The position numbers and the translations under genes are program-made. Below are positions 27,211 to 35,232 of a stretch of DNA of 50,020 bases, in pieces (position 1 is the first letter of the stretch; the number at the start of each line of letters is the position of its first letter). A model generated the notes under the pieces. The model was not told the DNA's origin and searched no databases. It saw nothing but the letters and a program-made list of their open reading frames with translations. Source of the DNA: Acidobacteria bacterium UBA7540 (GTDB taxonomy: Bacteria; Acidobacteriota; Terriglobia; UBA7540); NCBI GenBank assembly GCA_002478145.1, contig DLMI01000204.1:1-50020 (forward strand). Direction: 5' to 3'.

Positions 27211-27920
27211 GCTCGGGCAGGGTCTTGATCCTCGATGATGAGGCGCAGATCCGCCGCGTGCTGCGGACCACTTTAGTGGCGAGCGGCTTCGTGGTGCGCG
27301 AGGCGCGTAGCGGTGAAGATGCCCTCGAGATGATTAGGGAAGAAATGCCAGATCTGTTGATTATTGACATCAACCTGCCGGGCATGAGCGGGTTCGAAGT
27401 GTGTCGCGAAATACGCGAATCCTGCGACATCCCGATCATCATGCTATCGGTGCGGAATAACGAACGCGACAAGGTGCGGGCGCTTGACGCCGGCGCCGAC
27501 GATTATGTGGTCAAACCTTTCGGCATCCAGGAACTCCTCGCCCGGATTCGCGCTAATTTGCGCCGCCGCGTCCCCAGCGCCGATGAGCTGCCACGAACTT
27601 TTGAGTCGCAGGGTCTCACCATCGATTTTGCTCAGCGAACGGTGTCGGCGCGTGGCCGTCAGGCGCGACTGACACCCAAGGAGTTTGACCTCCTCCATTA
27701 CCTCGTTACCCACCGCAACAAGGCCCTGCCACACCGCGAACTGCTGCAAGCCGTCTGGGGTCCCGACTACGGAGAGCAGGTGGAATACCTACGTGTATTC
27801 ATCAACCAGTTGCGCAAGAAGATCGAGCCCCAGCCTTCCAAGCCCCGTTACCTGCTGACCGAGCCCTGGGTCGGCTACCGCTTCGCGGTGCCCGAAGAAG
27901 CCCAACAAACGAGGGATTGA
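27207..27920 (+). CDS. kdpE: OmpR/PhoB-type response regulator, KdpE-like
   Basis: 237 residues. The receiver domain has the acidic pair ILDDE, phospho-acceptor Asp54 (LLIIDINLPGM), the Ser/Thr switch in IIMLSVRN and Lys in YVVKPFG. The C-terminal winged helix (about 130-230, LTPKEFDLLHYLVTHRNK, then YLRVFINQLRKKIE) binds DNA. In KdpE systems this activates potassium-transport genes (kdpFABC), which are not in this window. The start codon overlaps the kinase stop (ATGA), so the pair is translationally coupled. Confidence 0.92.
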   Translation: MSSGRVLILDDEAQIRRVLRTTLVASGFVVREARSGEDALEMIREEMPDLLIIDINLPGMSGFEVCREIRESCDIPIIMLSVRNNERDKVRALDAGADDYVVKPFGIQELLARIRANLRRRVPSADELPRTFESQGLTIDFAQRTVSARGRQARLTPKEFDLLHYLVTHRNKALPHRELLQAVWGPDYGEQVEYLRVFINQLRKKIEPQPSKPRYLLTEPWVGYRFAVPEEAQQTRD

Positions 27921-29056
27921 TGCGCCGCAACTGGAACAACCACCTAGCGAGTTACGCCATGCGAGTGGAGGAGTCGCAGGGCCGGCGCTATCCCGAGCCT
28001 TCGCATCCCTTCCGCAACGATTACGTGCGAGACCGCGACCGCATCATCCATTCTCGGGCCTTCCGGCGTCTTGAGAATAAGACCCAGGTTTTTACTCGGC
28101 GTTACTCCGACCATTTTCGCACCCGTCTGACCCACTCGCTGGAAGTGGCGCAGATCAGCCGGACAGTGGCGAAGGCGCTGGGACTGAACAACGATCTTGT
28201 GGAAGCTCTGGCGCTGGTGCATGATGTGGGGCACCCGCCCTTCGGCCACGCCGGGGAATCCGAGCTCAACCGGCAAATGGCGCATTTCAAAGACAGTTTT
28301 GACCACAACCTGCACGCCTTGCGAATCGTTGAACATTTCGAGCAGAAATACGTGGAGTTTCCCGGCTTGAACCTTACCTTCGAAGTCCGCGAAGGAATCA
28401 TCAAGCACTCGCGGGACTACGATCCCGCGCTTTACCCCGGACTCGCCGCCTACGGGTTGAGCGCGCGACCACCGCTCGAAGCCCAGTTGATCGACATCAC
28501 CGATGAAATCGCCTACAACTGCGCCGACCTTGACGATGGCTATGAAGCGAAACTCCTCACCCTTCCCCTGATTCGCCAGGGTCTGCGCTTGTTTGATTCA
28601 CTCTATCGCACCATTGACCGGAAATACCCTACGGCTCGGGAGAAACTGAAATTCAACGAAGCCCTCAAGGAGACGCTGAACATTCTGGTGACGGACCTCA
28701 TCGACTCGACGCGCCGGAGCCTTGCCGGGGCCCGCGTCAGGTCGGTGGCGGACGTGCGCGCCCATTCAAGACGCCTGGTGAGTCTAGGTCCCAGGCGAGC
28801 CCGCGAAAACAAGGAGCTGAAAGAATTCCTGAATGTGAACCTATACTCTCACCATCAACTTGCGGCGGAGCGGAAAGTAATCGTGCGGTGTGTGAGACGT
28901 CTCTTTAATTACTACCTCGAGCATCCTCGCGGCCTCCCTCCCTTCTACGTCGCCCAGAGCCAAGAGGAGCCCCTGCATCGCGTTGTGTGCGACTACATTG
29001 CCGGCATGACGGACAACTACCTCCTGCAGCAGTACCGCAAGCACCTCGGAGCGTGA
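27920..29056 (+). CDS. dgt: Deoxyguanosinetriphosphate triphosphohydrolase-like HD protein
   Basis: 378 residues. HD-domain metal ligands are visible in RTRLTHSLEVAQ, LALVHDVGHPPFGHAGE and LIDITDEIAYNCADLDDG. Dgt-type enzymes remove the whole triphosphate from dNTPs. The N-terminal signature RRYPEPSHPFRNDYVRDRDR and RAFRRLENKTQVF is typical of the type 2 subfamily. The ATG overlaps the kdpE stop (TGATG). An upstream in-frame TTG (27917) is less likely. Substrate preference cannot be read from the sequence. Confidence 0.92.
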   Translation: MRRNWNNHLASYAMRVEESQGRRYPEPSHPFRNDYVRDRDRIIHSRAFRRLENKTQVFTRRYSDHFRTRLTHSLEVAQISRTVAKALGLNNDLVEALALVHDVGHPPFGHAGESELNRQMAHFKDSFDHNLHALRIVEHFEQKYVEFPGLNLTFEVREGIIKHSRDYDPALYPGLAAYGLSARPPLEAQLIDITDEIAYNCADLDDGYEAKLLTLPLIRQGLRLFDSLYRTIDRKYPTAREKLKFNEALKETLNILVTDLIDSTRRSLAGARVRSVADVRAHSRRLVSLGPRRARENKELKEFLNVNLYSHHQLAAERKVIVRCVRRLFNYYLEHPRGLPPFYVAQSQEEPLHRVVCDYIAGMTDNYLLQQYRKHLGA

Positions 29057-29083
29057 TTCCCCGCCGGGCCGTGTGGCCAAGAT

Positions 29084-29125
29084 AGTAGGCAGTAAGCAGA
29101 AGGCAGTAGGCAGCAGATGGCAGAT
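29084..29125. repeat. CAGTAGGC-type heptad array
   Basis: AGTAGGC, AGTAAGC, AGAAGGC, AGTAGGC, AGCAGAT, GGCAGAT in seven-base steps, 27 nt after the dgt stop. The same motif appears at 30670-30697 and, inverted, at 21712-21746. Confidence 0.85.
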
Positions 29126-29227
29126 GCGGAAAGAATCCCAGCCGTTAGTGTCCTATAGCACTGGTCTGAGACTTCTTCTCTGCTTGCGAAGAATCTCTGC
29201 GATCATCGTTTGGCCGAGGATGGCTGG

Positions 29228-29317
29228 AATTGCCGATTTTCGATTGCCGATTGACAGGAGAGGAAGTTGCCACACGAGTTTTTCAATCGACAATCGGCAA
29301 TCAGCAATCGGCAGTCA
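29228..29317. repeat. Inverted pair of CAATCGG-type heptad arrays
   Basis: Left arm 29228-29255: AATTGCC, GATTTTC, GATTGCC, GATTGAC. Right arm 29284-29317: CAATCGA, CAATCGG, CAATCAG, CAATCGG, CAGTCAC. The arms are inverted and separated by about 28 bp. The right arm ends 2 nt from the GNAT stop codon. It could serve as a bidirectional terminator-like stem. Confidence 0.85.
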
Positions 29318-29319
29318 CC

Positions 29320-29961
29320 TCACGCCTCGAGTCTTACAAAATGCTTGAGCCGTGGCAGCAGGTGGCGGTGCATGGCTTCAGGTCCGTAAAACAGGGCGTG
29401 GATGTATGTCAACAGGGCGGGCTGGGAAAACCGTTCCGGCGGTTTCCGGAAATTGATATAGCAGAGGCGGCCCGGCACCACTTGGTTCGGATGCTGATAC
29501 GAAGCTAGCGGCCACATCGTCTTGAAAAAGCGGAAGCCGACCTTGGCCAGGAGTCTGTGCCACCAATCACCTGAAGATGTGGTGACTTCACCGTAAAGCC
29601 TCCAATTCGCGCCATGAGGTCCCCTCCTCTCCTGGCGGAGCACCTCGCGCAGAATTCTCACGCCAAGGCCCCGCCCGCGAAGTGCAGCATCGACGAAGAG
29701 GTAACTTCCGAATACAACCTGAAACATGGGGAGAACCAGCGTGCAGGCGCCGCCCACCAAGCGCTTGTCCAAGTAAGCGGCAAAGAGGTGCACGGGGTTG
29801 ACTCTGGCCGGTGATGGCTGGATGACCCAGCGCAGAACCTGCGGGCTGACCCGCTCATCCGGGTTGAAACTGCGGCTGTAAAGGCGCAAGTAGCGGTCAA
29901 GCTCGGCTCTACAGGTGTGCTTCAATAGTCGGACTTCCAATTTCCCCATCCACATCTCCAT
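29320..29961 (-). CDS. GNAT-family acetyltransferase-like protein
   Basis: 213 residues. The acetyl-CoA loop of the GNAT fold is visible as ALRGRGLGVRILREVL (about 93-108), preceded by a beta strand ending in FGSYLFVD. The C-terminal 60 residues (HPNQVVPGRLCYINFRKP) are not typical, so the substrate is unknown. Three in-frame ATGs lie at the start; the one at 29949 has GGAG 6 nt upstream and may be the true start. It is probably read with the Spy-like gene upstream, whose stop is 7 nt away. Confidence 0.7.
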   Translation of the reverse strand: MEMWMGKLEVRLLKHTCRAELDRYLRLYSRSFNPDERVSPQVLRWVIQPSPARVNPVHLFAAYLDKRLVGGACTLVLPMFQVVFGSYLFVDAALRGRGLGVRILREVLRQERRGPHGANWRLYGEVTTSSGDWWHRLLAKVGFRFFKTMWPLASYQHPNQVVPGRLCYINFRKPPERFSQPALLTYIHALFYGPEAMHRHLLPRLKHFVRLEA

Positions 29962-29967
29962 AGCGAT

Positions 29968-30396
29968 TCAATAGGGGCTGGGGACCAGGGACGACTGACC
30001 ACCTCGGTTTTGGCGAACCCCCCGCCAAATTGCCTTTTGCTTTTCTCTCTGTTCCAGCGTCAGGATCTGATCGATTTGCTGGCGGGCGGACTTACGGATC
30101 GCGGTGGCTTTCGTGCGCGCCTCGCCCTGCGGGAGCGAGGAATCCGCTCGCAGATCTTTAAGCTGTTTGTTCCGGATCTGGAGGATGGGTCGGATTCTTG
30201 CCACCTGGTCGTCCGTCAGGTTTAGAGTCTGGCTCATCCTTTTAAGCTCGCGCTCCACCTGGTTGAGGTGGGGGCGCGCTCGTTGCGCCGTTGGCGGCGC
30301 TCCGCCAGCCTCTTGCCCTGCGAACATGCTCCGTCCAGTTCCAACCAGCCCGCCCAACACACAGGCTGCCATGGTCAGAGTCCACATTCCTCGCAT
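29968..30396 (-). CDS. Periplasmic Spy/CpxP-like (LTXXQ) protein
   Basis: 142 residues. The N-terminus is a signal peptide (WTLTMAACVLGGLVGTGRSM). Two LTxxQ-type segments, LNLTDDQVARIRPIL (about 58-72) and LTLEQREKQKAIW (about 113-125), are the marks of Spy/CpxP-type helical periplasmic proteins, which in enterobacteria act as chaperones or stress sensors. The last residues, SSLVPSPY, are encoded by a heptad array, so the native C-terminus may have been altered. The role here is inferred. Confidence 0.7.
   Translation of the reverse strand: MRGMWTLTMAACVLGGLVGTGRSMFAGQEAGGAPPTAQRARPHLNQVERELKRMSQTLNLTDDQVARIRPILQIRNKQLKDLRADSSLPQGEARTKATAIRKSARQQIDQILTLEQREKQKAIWRGVRQNRGGQSSLVPSPY
29970..29997. 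repeat. GCTGGGG-type heptad array at the end of the Spy-like gene
   Basis: AATAGGG, GCTGGGG, ACCAGGG, ACGACTG in seven-base steps. It encodes the last residues of the Spy-like protein on the minus strand. Confidence 0.65.
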
Positions 30397-30594
30397 CTTT
30401 GACCTCCTCGCAGGCGTTACGGTCTCGAACCGGCCATCTTTTCTTTCCTCATGGTAGGAATTCCAAATGTCCTGTTGACTTCAGTCCATTATATCCTAAT
30501 GAACACGCTTTCCGGCTGAAAGTTGCGCTTGGGCGAGAGCAGGCCCGGATGAGTCTTGTTTTTCATGACCATGCGAGCCGCGCTGATTGTTTAT

Positions 30595-30637
30595 CAGGAT
30601 ACTGAAAAAGGTATTGGGCCGTCATTCCGAGCGAAGA
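30595..30637. mobile_element. Truncated copy of the CGGGATGCTGAAAA MITE family
   Basis: CAGGATACTGAAAAAG at 30595-30610 matches the MITE terminal repeat and GTCATTCCGAGCGAAG matches its interior; the rest is missing where the heptad array begins at 30638. Confidence 0.65.
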
Positions 30638-30762
30638 AGTCAGGAGTCAGGCTGGGGGCTAGGGAAAAACAGAAGGCAGTAAGCAGTAGGCAGCAAGTGG
30701 TCGGCACAAGGGAGAGGGCAATCCAAAGTCTAAAATCCAAAATTGCCCTAGCCCCCAGTCCC
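30638..30762. repeat. Nested inverted heptad arrays with three unit types
   Basis: Outer left arm: AGTCAGG, AGTCAGG, CTGGGGG, CTAGGGA (30638-30665). Core: CAGAAGG, CAGTAAG, CAGTAGG, CAGCAAG (30670-30697). Then ATCCAAA, GTCTAAA, ATCCAAA, ATTGCCC, TAGCCCC, CAGTCCC (30721-30762). GCTGGGGGCTAGGG at 30651 pairs with CCCTAGCCCCCAG at 30746, and GGGCAAT at 30716 pairs with ATTGCCC at 30742. Confidence 0.88.
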
Positions 30763-30769
30763 GTTAGTT

Positions 30770-31402
30770 TCACTGGTTATCACGCCTCTGGCCTGGACCC
30801 CGGAATTGGCCGGTAACGACACGAGTTGCCAGGAACTGTCCTTGGGTTTCTTTTCCGAGGGCAAAGATGCGGTCGCCAACTTTGAGGTCCTTGAGAGCGA
30901 TGGGTTGCCCATCTTTCATGAATTGCGTCTGCTCATTGACCAGCACGATTCTTTCACCCTGGCGGGGATTACTGACCTTGAGTTGATTCTTGTCGATAGA
31001 CTCAATGGCGCCGAAAACTCGCTCGCCGGCGTTCTGAAAACGCTGCATTTCATCGGCAGTGGCGCGTCGAACGGCCTCCGCTACGAATTCCTTGTTGGAG
31101 TTGGCTTGACCCCGAACAGAGACCTGGTCTCCCGGCTTCAAATCTTCAAGCTGGATATCCTGTTGTCCCTGGCGGTAGCGAGTGTGCTCATCCACCATCA
31201 CGGTTTGCGTTGAGCCATCCATCTTCTTGATTTCGAAGCGGTCCACGCCCACAGAGGTGATAGTTCCGAAAACCGCTGGCCCGCCAAACTGCCGCTGCGT
31301 GTTACCCGCCTGCGTTTTCGTATCATCCTTTTGTGCCGCAAGTGCCTGGCTTGCGAGAGCAATGAGAACCAGCCCGAGGGCCAAAGCGAACTGTTTGCGC
31401 AT
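30770..31402 (-). CDS. Secreted DUF5666-like protein
   Basis: 210 residues. A signal peptide is clear (FALALGLVLIALASQALAAQ). Two copies of a small beta domain follow: one around 42-105 (VFGTITSVGVDRFEIKKMDG, then LEDLKPGDQVSVRG) and one around 128-195 (VFGAIESIDKNQLKVSNP, then LKDLKVGDRIFALGK). This is the DUF5666 pattern, an OB-like extracytoplasmic domain of unknown role. Divergent from the TonB receptor gene. Confidence 0.8.
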   Translation of the reverse strand: MRKQFALALGLVLIALASQALAAQKDDTKTQAGNTQRQFGGPAVFGTITSVGVDRFEIKKMDGSTQTVMVDEHTRYRQGQQDIQLEDLKPGDQVSVRGQANSNKEFVAEAVRRATADEMQRFQNAGERVFGAIESIDKNQLKVSNPRQGERIVLVNEQTQFMKDGQPIALKDLKVGDRIFALGKETQGQFLATRVVTGQFRGPGQRRDNQ

Positions 31403-31469
31403 AAAACTCCTCCCCTGGTTTCGACGTCTAAGAAATGTGCCCGGTTACCGTGTAACCGCGAGCCACTCG

Positions 31470-31573
31470 AATTCGTAATGATGGGAGAGGGTCAGCGCGC
31501 GACATGAACTGCGCGGCATAACCATGCGCGGGGCTAGTTCGTTATTGATGGATGAGGGTCAGGGCGCGATATG
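31470..31573 (+). repeat. Two tandem copies of a 37-bp leader segment before the TonB receptor
   Basis: ATTCGTAATGATGGGAGAGG followed by GTCAGCGCGCGACATGAA (31470-31506) is repeated imperfectly at 31537-31573 (GTTCGTTATTGATGGATGAG, then GGTCAGGGCGCGATATGA). The second copy contains the ribosome site and start codon of the receptor gene; the first carries a matching decoy ATG. Confidence 0.6.
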
Positions 31574-34500
31574 AGTTCTACTGTTTTTGGAAGCCTTCCA
31601 TGGAGGCGAGGTCGGAGTAGTTTCTGGTTGGCGCCAATCTTGGCGCTGCTGGCGGGCCTTTCTCCTGCGAAACTGCACGCTCAAGCTGGCAGCACAGGGA
31701 CACTTACGGGCCACGTGCGCGGGCCTGGCGGGGTTTCTGTCCCCGGCGCCACGGTGGTCCTGACCAATCCCCAGTCAGGTGAAAGAAAAGAGACCTGGAC
31801 GGACGAAGCCGGGAATTACGTCTTCAACGGACTTACGCCTGGCAACTACAAGCTGGAAGCCTCACTGGTGGGATTTCGCACTGACGTCCGGGAACCCATC
31901 CCCGTCACCGAAGGAAAGACTCTAAAGGTGAACATCGCGTTGATGATAAGTACGCCGGAACCGGCGAACGCTTCCAGCGCAACCACCCCGCCATCAGGGG
32001 CACGGCTGCCGGGGAACGTCCAAGCCTTGCCGGCACAATTGCAGGCTTCGATGGGAGCTCAGGGGATGGAACCGGCTCTGGTGGCCGGAATGAACGAGAA
32101 CGGAAACGGAGGCACCGTCCGATTCTCCGATGAGCAATCGGCTGGAGGCACCCCGCAGGCTGAGAATCCTGTAGATGCCGATTCATCCGCAAGTGCCTCG
32201 AGCTCATTCCTGCTTTCTGGAGGCGAGGGCATCTCCGCTTCGACTCCCGGAGGTGACGATAATCGGAGGCAAAGGTTCCAGCAAATGCGCAACCTCATGC
32301 AGCAAGGACAGGGCGCTCCTGGTTTTGGGGGTGGCGGACCAGGCGGAGGAGGACCCGGGGGTGGCGGAGGTGGATTTGGTGGAGGAGGAGGGTTCGGGGG
32401 TGGCGGAGGATTCGGTGGCGGGGGGGGAGGGTTTGGAGGCGGAGGGAATTGGGCGGGAGGCCGGGCGCGAGTGAATCGCCTGCGGGGCAACATCTCTGAG
32501 CAGTACACCAATTCGGTCCTGGATGCTCATCCTTACCCGCTGAATGTGGCCGAGTCGCCCCAGATTCCATCCTACTCCGAGCAGTTGGGCGCCACCATTG
32601 GTGGCCCTCTCGTGATTCCGAAAATATATAACGGCGGCAATAAGACGAGTTTCTTCGTGAATTACAGCATGACGCGGGGCAAAAGCCCGTTTGACAGTTT
32701 TGCAAGCGTGCCCACGCCCGCCGAGCGCACGGGAGATTTCTCTCAGGCTCAAACCACGGCCGGGACTGTCCCGAAAATTTATAATCCATTTTCCTGCTCG
32801 GGAACCCCGTTCTGCGACAACCCAGCCCAGTTCTCCTATAACGGCATCCCTAACATCATTCCGCCAGCAAGCATGGACAAGGCTGCCCTAGGCTTGCTGA
32901 ATTACATCTATGAAGGCAGCCCGGTCCTTCCCTTGCCAAACCTGCCGGGTTCGATTCAGAACTTTCACCTCCAGGAATCTTTGCCCACCGCCAACGACCG
33001 GATAATGGGCCGCATAGGGCAGCAGATTTCGGCCAAAGACAGCCTCAACGCCATGTACTACTTCAATTCCGCACGGAGCCAATCGGTATCGACTTTCCCC
33101 GCCTTGACTTCGACCAGTTCCGTCAGGGGCCAGAACATGAGCCTTACGGAGATTCACACCCTCGGCCCGCGCACGATCAACACCCTTACCGCAAATTTCA
33201 ATCGCCAGAGGACTTCCCTTCTTGATCCCTTTGCATACAAGCAAGATGTCGCCGGTGAGTTGGGAATTCAGGGTATTGCGACAGATCCCCTGGACTGGGG
33301 CTTGCCAGCCCTTCAGTTTACGAACTTCGGAGCACTGAATTTGGCCATACCCTCCCTCACGCGCAATCAGACCTTCAGGATTATGGATATTTTTCTTCGC
33401 AACGTGGGCAAGCACAACATCAGAATGGGAGGCGAGCTGCGGCGGGTCCAACAGAACGCTCTGACGGACCCCAATGCGCGCGGGACTTTCGCCTTCAGCG
33501 GCTATTCGACCAGCGATTTCACTTCCAACGGTCTTCCCGTTGCTAACACGGGCTTCGACTTTGCGGATTTTCTGCTTGGTCTCCCGCAGACCACCTCAGT
33601 CCGCTTCGGAGACACCAGCAACTACTTCCGGTCATGGGTGTATTCGGGTTTCATTCAGGACGACTGGAGAGCCACTGCGCACCTGACGATCCTCTACGGC
33701 CTGCGTTATGAACACTTCGATCCCTTCACGGAGAAGTACGGCCACCTTTCGGACTTGACGTTTGGCCCGGGCTTTTCATCGCCGGCGGTCGTTACAGGTC
33801 AAAATCCGGGCAATCTGCCGGGCTCATTGATGCGTGGGGACGATCACAACTTCGCGCCGCGCATCGGCCTGGCCTATCGCCCATGGTCACAACACTCCTT
33901 GGTGCTGCGCACCGGTTATGGGCTTTTTTACGACGGCAGCATCTATTCCCGGATCTATACGAACATGGCCAGCCAGCCGCCCTTCGCCCAGGCTTCCACC
34001 CTGGTTACGACTCCGAAGGAAGTGTTGACGCTTGAAAACGGCTTCCCGCAACTAGGGCCGAATATTCTGAGCAATAACTACGCCTTGGACCCGAATTTCC
34101 GCACCCCTTACGCGCAGACCTGGAACTTCTCGATCGAAGATGAGATCGTCCGGAACGTCATTCTTTCCATCGGATATGTGGGCACAAAAGGGACCAAGCT
34201 GGATCTGCTCCAGGCTCCGAACCAGTCCGCGCCCGGAGCGCCGATCTCGACCGGAGCCCCCACTGCACTCCAGAATACCCTGGCCTTCACCTATGAGACT
34301 TCGGGCGCGGCCTCCATCTATCATGGCTTGCAAGTGGGGCTTCGCCGCCAGTTCCATGGCGGCTTCTCGATGAGTGGTACTTACACGTTTTCAAGGTCCA
34401 TTGACGATGCGGCGAGCGTCGGCGGCGCGGGAAGAACCGTCGCCCAGAACTACCTCAACTTGCAAGCCGAGCGAGGACTTTCGAGTTTCGACGTGCGAAA

Positions 34501-35050
34501 TAAGCTGCTCGTCAATCACAACTATCAACTCCCCTTCGGCGAGCAGCGCCGCTGGCTCAATAAGGGTGGAACGATGGGCCGAGTGTTCGGGAACTGGCAG
34601 ATCAGTGGCATCACGACTATCCAATCCGGCACTCCGTACACGGCCCAGATCCTGGGCAACCTCAGCAACCGGGCGGGGACGGCAGCGATTTCCAACCTGC
34701 GCGCGGACGCCACGGGTCTGCCTGTCGAGCTCCCGCGTTCGCAGCGGACCGCAGAAGATTTCTTCAATACCGCAGCGTTTTCGCTCCCGGCGGCGGGCGA
34801 ATTCGGTGACGCGGGGCGCGACACCATTCCTGGGCCGGGAACGGTGAACTTCAATATGTCGCTCGACAAGTTGGTGACTTTCTCCCGCGAGCGGGGAATT
34901 CGCGGCGACTTCCGCATCGCATCGAACAATATCTTTAATACGCCAAAGTTCGCCGGTCTGTCTACGGTAGACAACGGGCAGGGCTTCGGGCGGGTTACAA
35001 GCGTGGGCGCAATGCGCAGCGTGATCTTTTCGTTTCGCCTGAGATTCTAA
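31571..35050 (+). CDS. Oar-like TonB-dependent outer-membrane receptor
   Basis: 1159 residues. Signal peptide 1-37 (LAPILALLAGLSPAKLHAQA). Residues about 42-125 form a carboxypeptidase-regulatory-like beta domain (GTLTGHVRGPGGVSVPGATV, YVFNGLTPGNYKL). An Ala/Ser/Gly-rich region follows, with a strongly glycine-rich stretch at about 252-296 (GFGGGG repeats). From about 330 (GATIGGPLVIPKIYNGG, TSFFVNYSMTRG) to the end is the beta-barrel. The chain ends in FSFRLRF, with the terminal Phe of outer-membrane proteins. Such large receptors are abundant in Acidobacteriota and probably take up oligosaccharides or other large nutrients; the ligand is unknown. A canonical plug domain is hard to see. Confidence 0.85.
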   Translation: MSSTVFGSLPWRRGRSSFWLAPILALLAGLSPAKLHAQAGSTGTLTGHVRGPGGVSVPGATVVLTNPQSGERKETWTDEAGNYVFNGLTPGNYKLEASLVGFRTDVREPIPVTEGKTLKVNIALMISTPEPANASSATTPPSGARLPGNVQALPAQLQASMGAQGMEPALVAGMNENGNGGTVRFSDEQSAGGTPQAENPVDADSSASASSSFLLSGGEGISASTPGGDDNRRQRFQQMRNLMQQGQGAPGFGGGGPGGGGPGGGGGGFGGGGGFGGGGGFGGGGGGFGGGGNWAGGRARVNRLRGNISEQYTNSVLDAHPYPLNVAESPQIPSYSEQLGATIGGPLVIPKIYNGGNKTSFFVNYSMTRGKSPFDSFASVPTPAERTGDFSQAQTTAGTVPKIYNPFSCSGTPFCDNPAQFSYNGIPNIIPPASMDKAALGLLNYIYEGSPVLPLPNLPGSIQNFHLQESLPTANDRIMGRIGQQISAKDSLNAMYYFNSARSQSVSTFPALTSTSSVRGQNMSLTEIHTLGPRTINTLTANFNRQRTSLLDPFAYKQDVAGELGIQGIATDPLDWGLPALQFTNFGALNLAIPSLTRNQTFRIMDIFLRNVGKHNIRMGGELRRVQQNALTDPNARGTFAFSGYSTSDFTSNGLPVANTGFDFADFLLGLPQTTSVRFGDTSNYFRSWVYSGFIQDDWRATAHLTILYGLRYEHFDPFTEKYGHLSDLTFGPGFSSPAVVTGQNPGNLPGSLMRGDDHNFAPRIGLAYRPWSQHSLVLRTGYGLFYDGSIYSRIYTNMASQPPFAQASTLVTTPKEVLTLENGFPQLGPNILSNNYALDPNFRTPYAQTWNFSIEDEIVRNVILSIGYVGTKGTKLDLLQAPNQSAPGAPISTGAPTALQNTLAFTYETSGAASIYHGLQVGLRRQFHGGFSMSGTYTFSRSIDDAASVGGAGRTVAQNYLNLQAERGLSSFDVRNKLLVNHNYQLPFGEQRRWLNKGGTMGRVFGNWQISGITTIQSGTPYTAQILGNLSNRAGTAAISNLRADATGLPVELPRSQRTAEDFFNTAAFSLPAAGEFGDAGRDTIPGPGTVNFNMSLDKLVTFSRERGIRGDFRIASNNIFNTPKFAGLSTVDNGQGFGRVTSVGAMRSVIFSFRLRF

Positions 35051-35054
35051 GGGC

Positions 35055-35220
35055 AGTCGAGGAGTCGAGAGTCGAGGAGTCGAGAGTCAAAGGTCGACAT
35101 TCGGCCGCGACCTTTGACGATAAGCGCAGTCGAGAGTCAAGATGTAGGGGCGCACGGCCATGCGCCCGCACGCAAATACGATTGCCTTTTCGACTCTCGA
35201 CTCCTCGACTCGTGGACTCG
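35055..35220. repeat. Inverted AGTCGAG arrays flanking a small core
   Basis: Left arm 35055-35092: AGTCGAGG, AGTCGAG, AGTCGAGG, AGTCGAG, AGTCAAAG (alternating 8 and 7 nt). Right arm 35191-35220: CGACTCT, CGACTCCT, CGACTCG, TGGACTCG, inverted. The core contains the hairpin AAAGGTCG/CGACCTTT and GTAGGGGCGCACGGCCATGC, a relative of the GTAGGGG palindromes. The right arm ends 12 nt from the next ATG. Confidence 0.85.
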
Positions 35221-35232
35221 AAGGACATTAAG

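Larger units (their letters stand above)
30397..30769. other. Intergenic region with MITE fragment and nested arrays
   Basis: No gene. The first half (30397-30594) holds the upstream region of the Spy-like gene. The second half is entirely repeats: a truncated MITE (30595-30637) and nested heptad arrays (30638-30762). Confidence 0.7.

Noticed and set aside
32175..32789. Long ORFs opposite or alongside the glycine-rich part of the TonB receptor
   Set aside because: They are low-complexity shadows (proline- or glycine-rich) caused by the GGN repeats.
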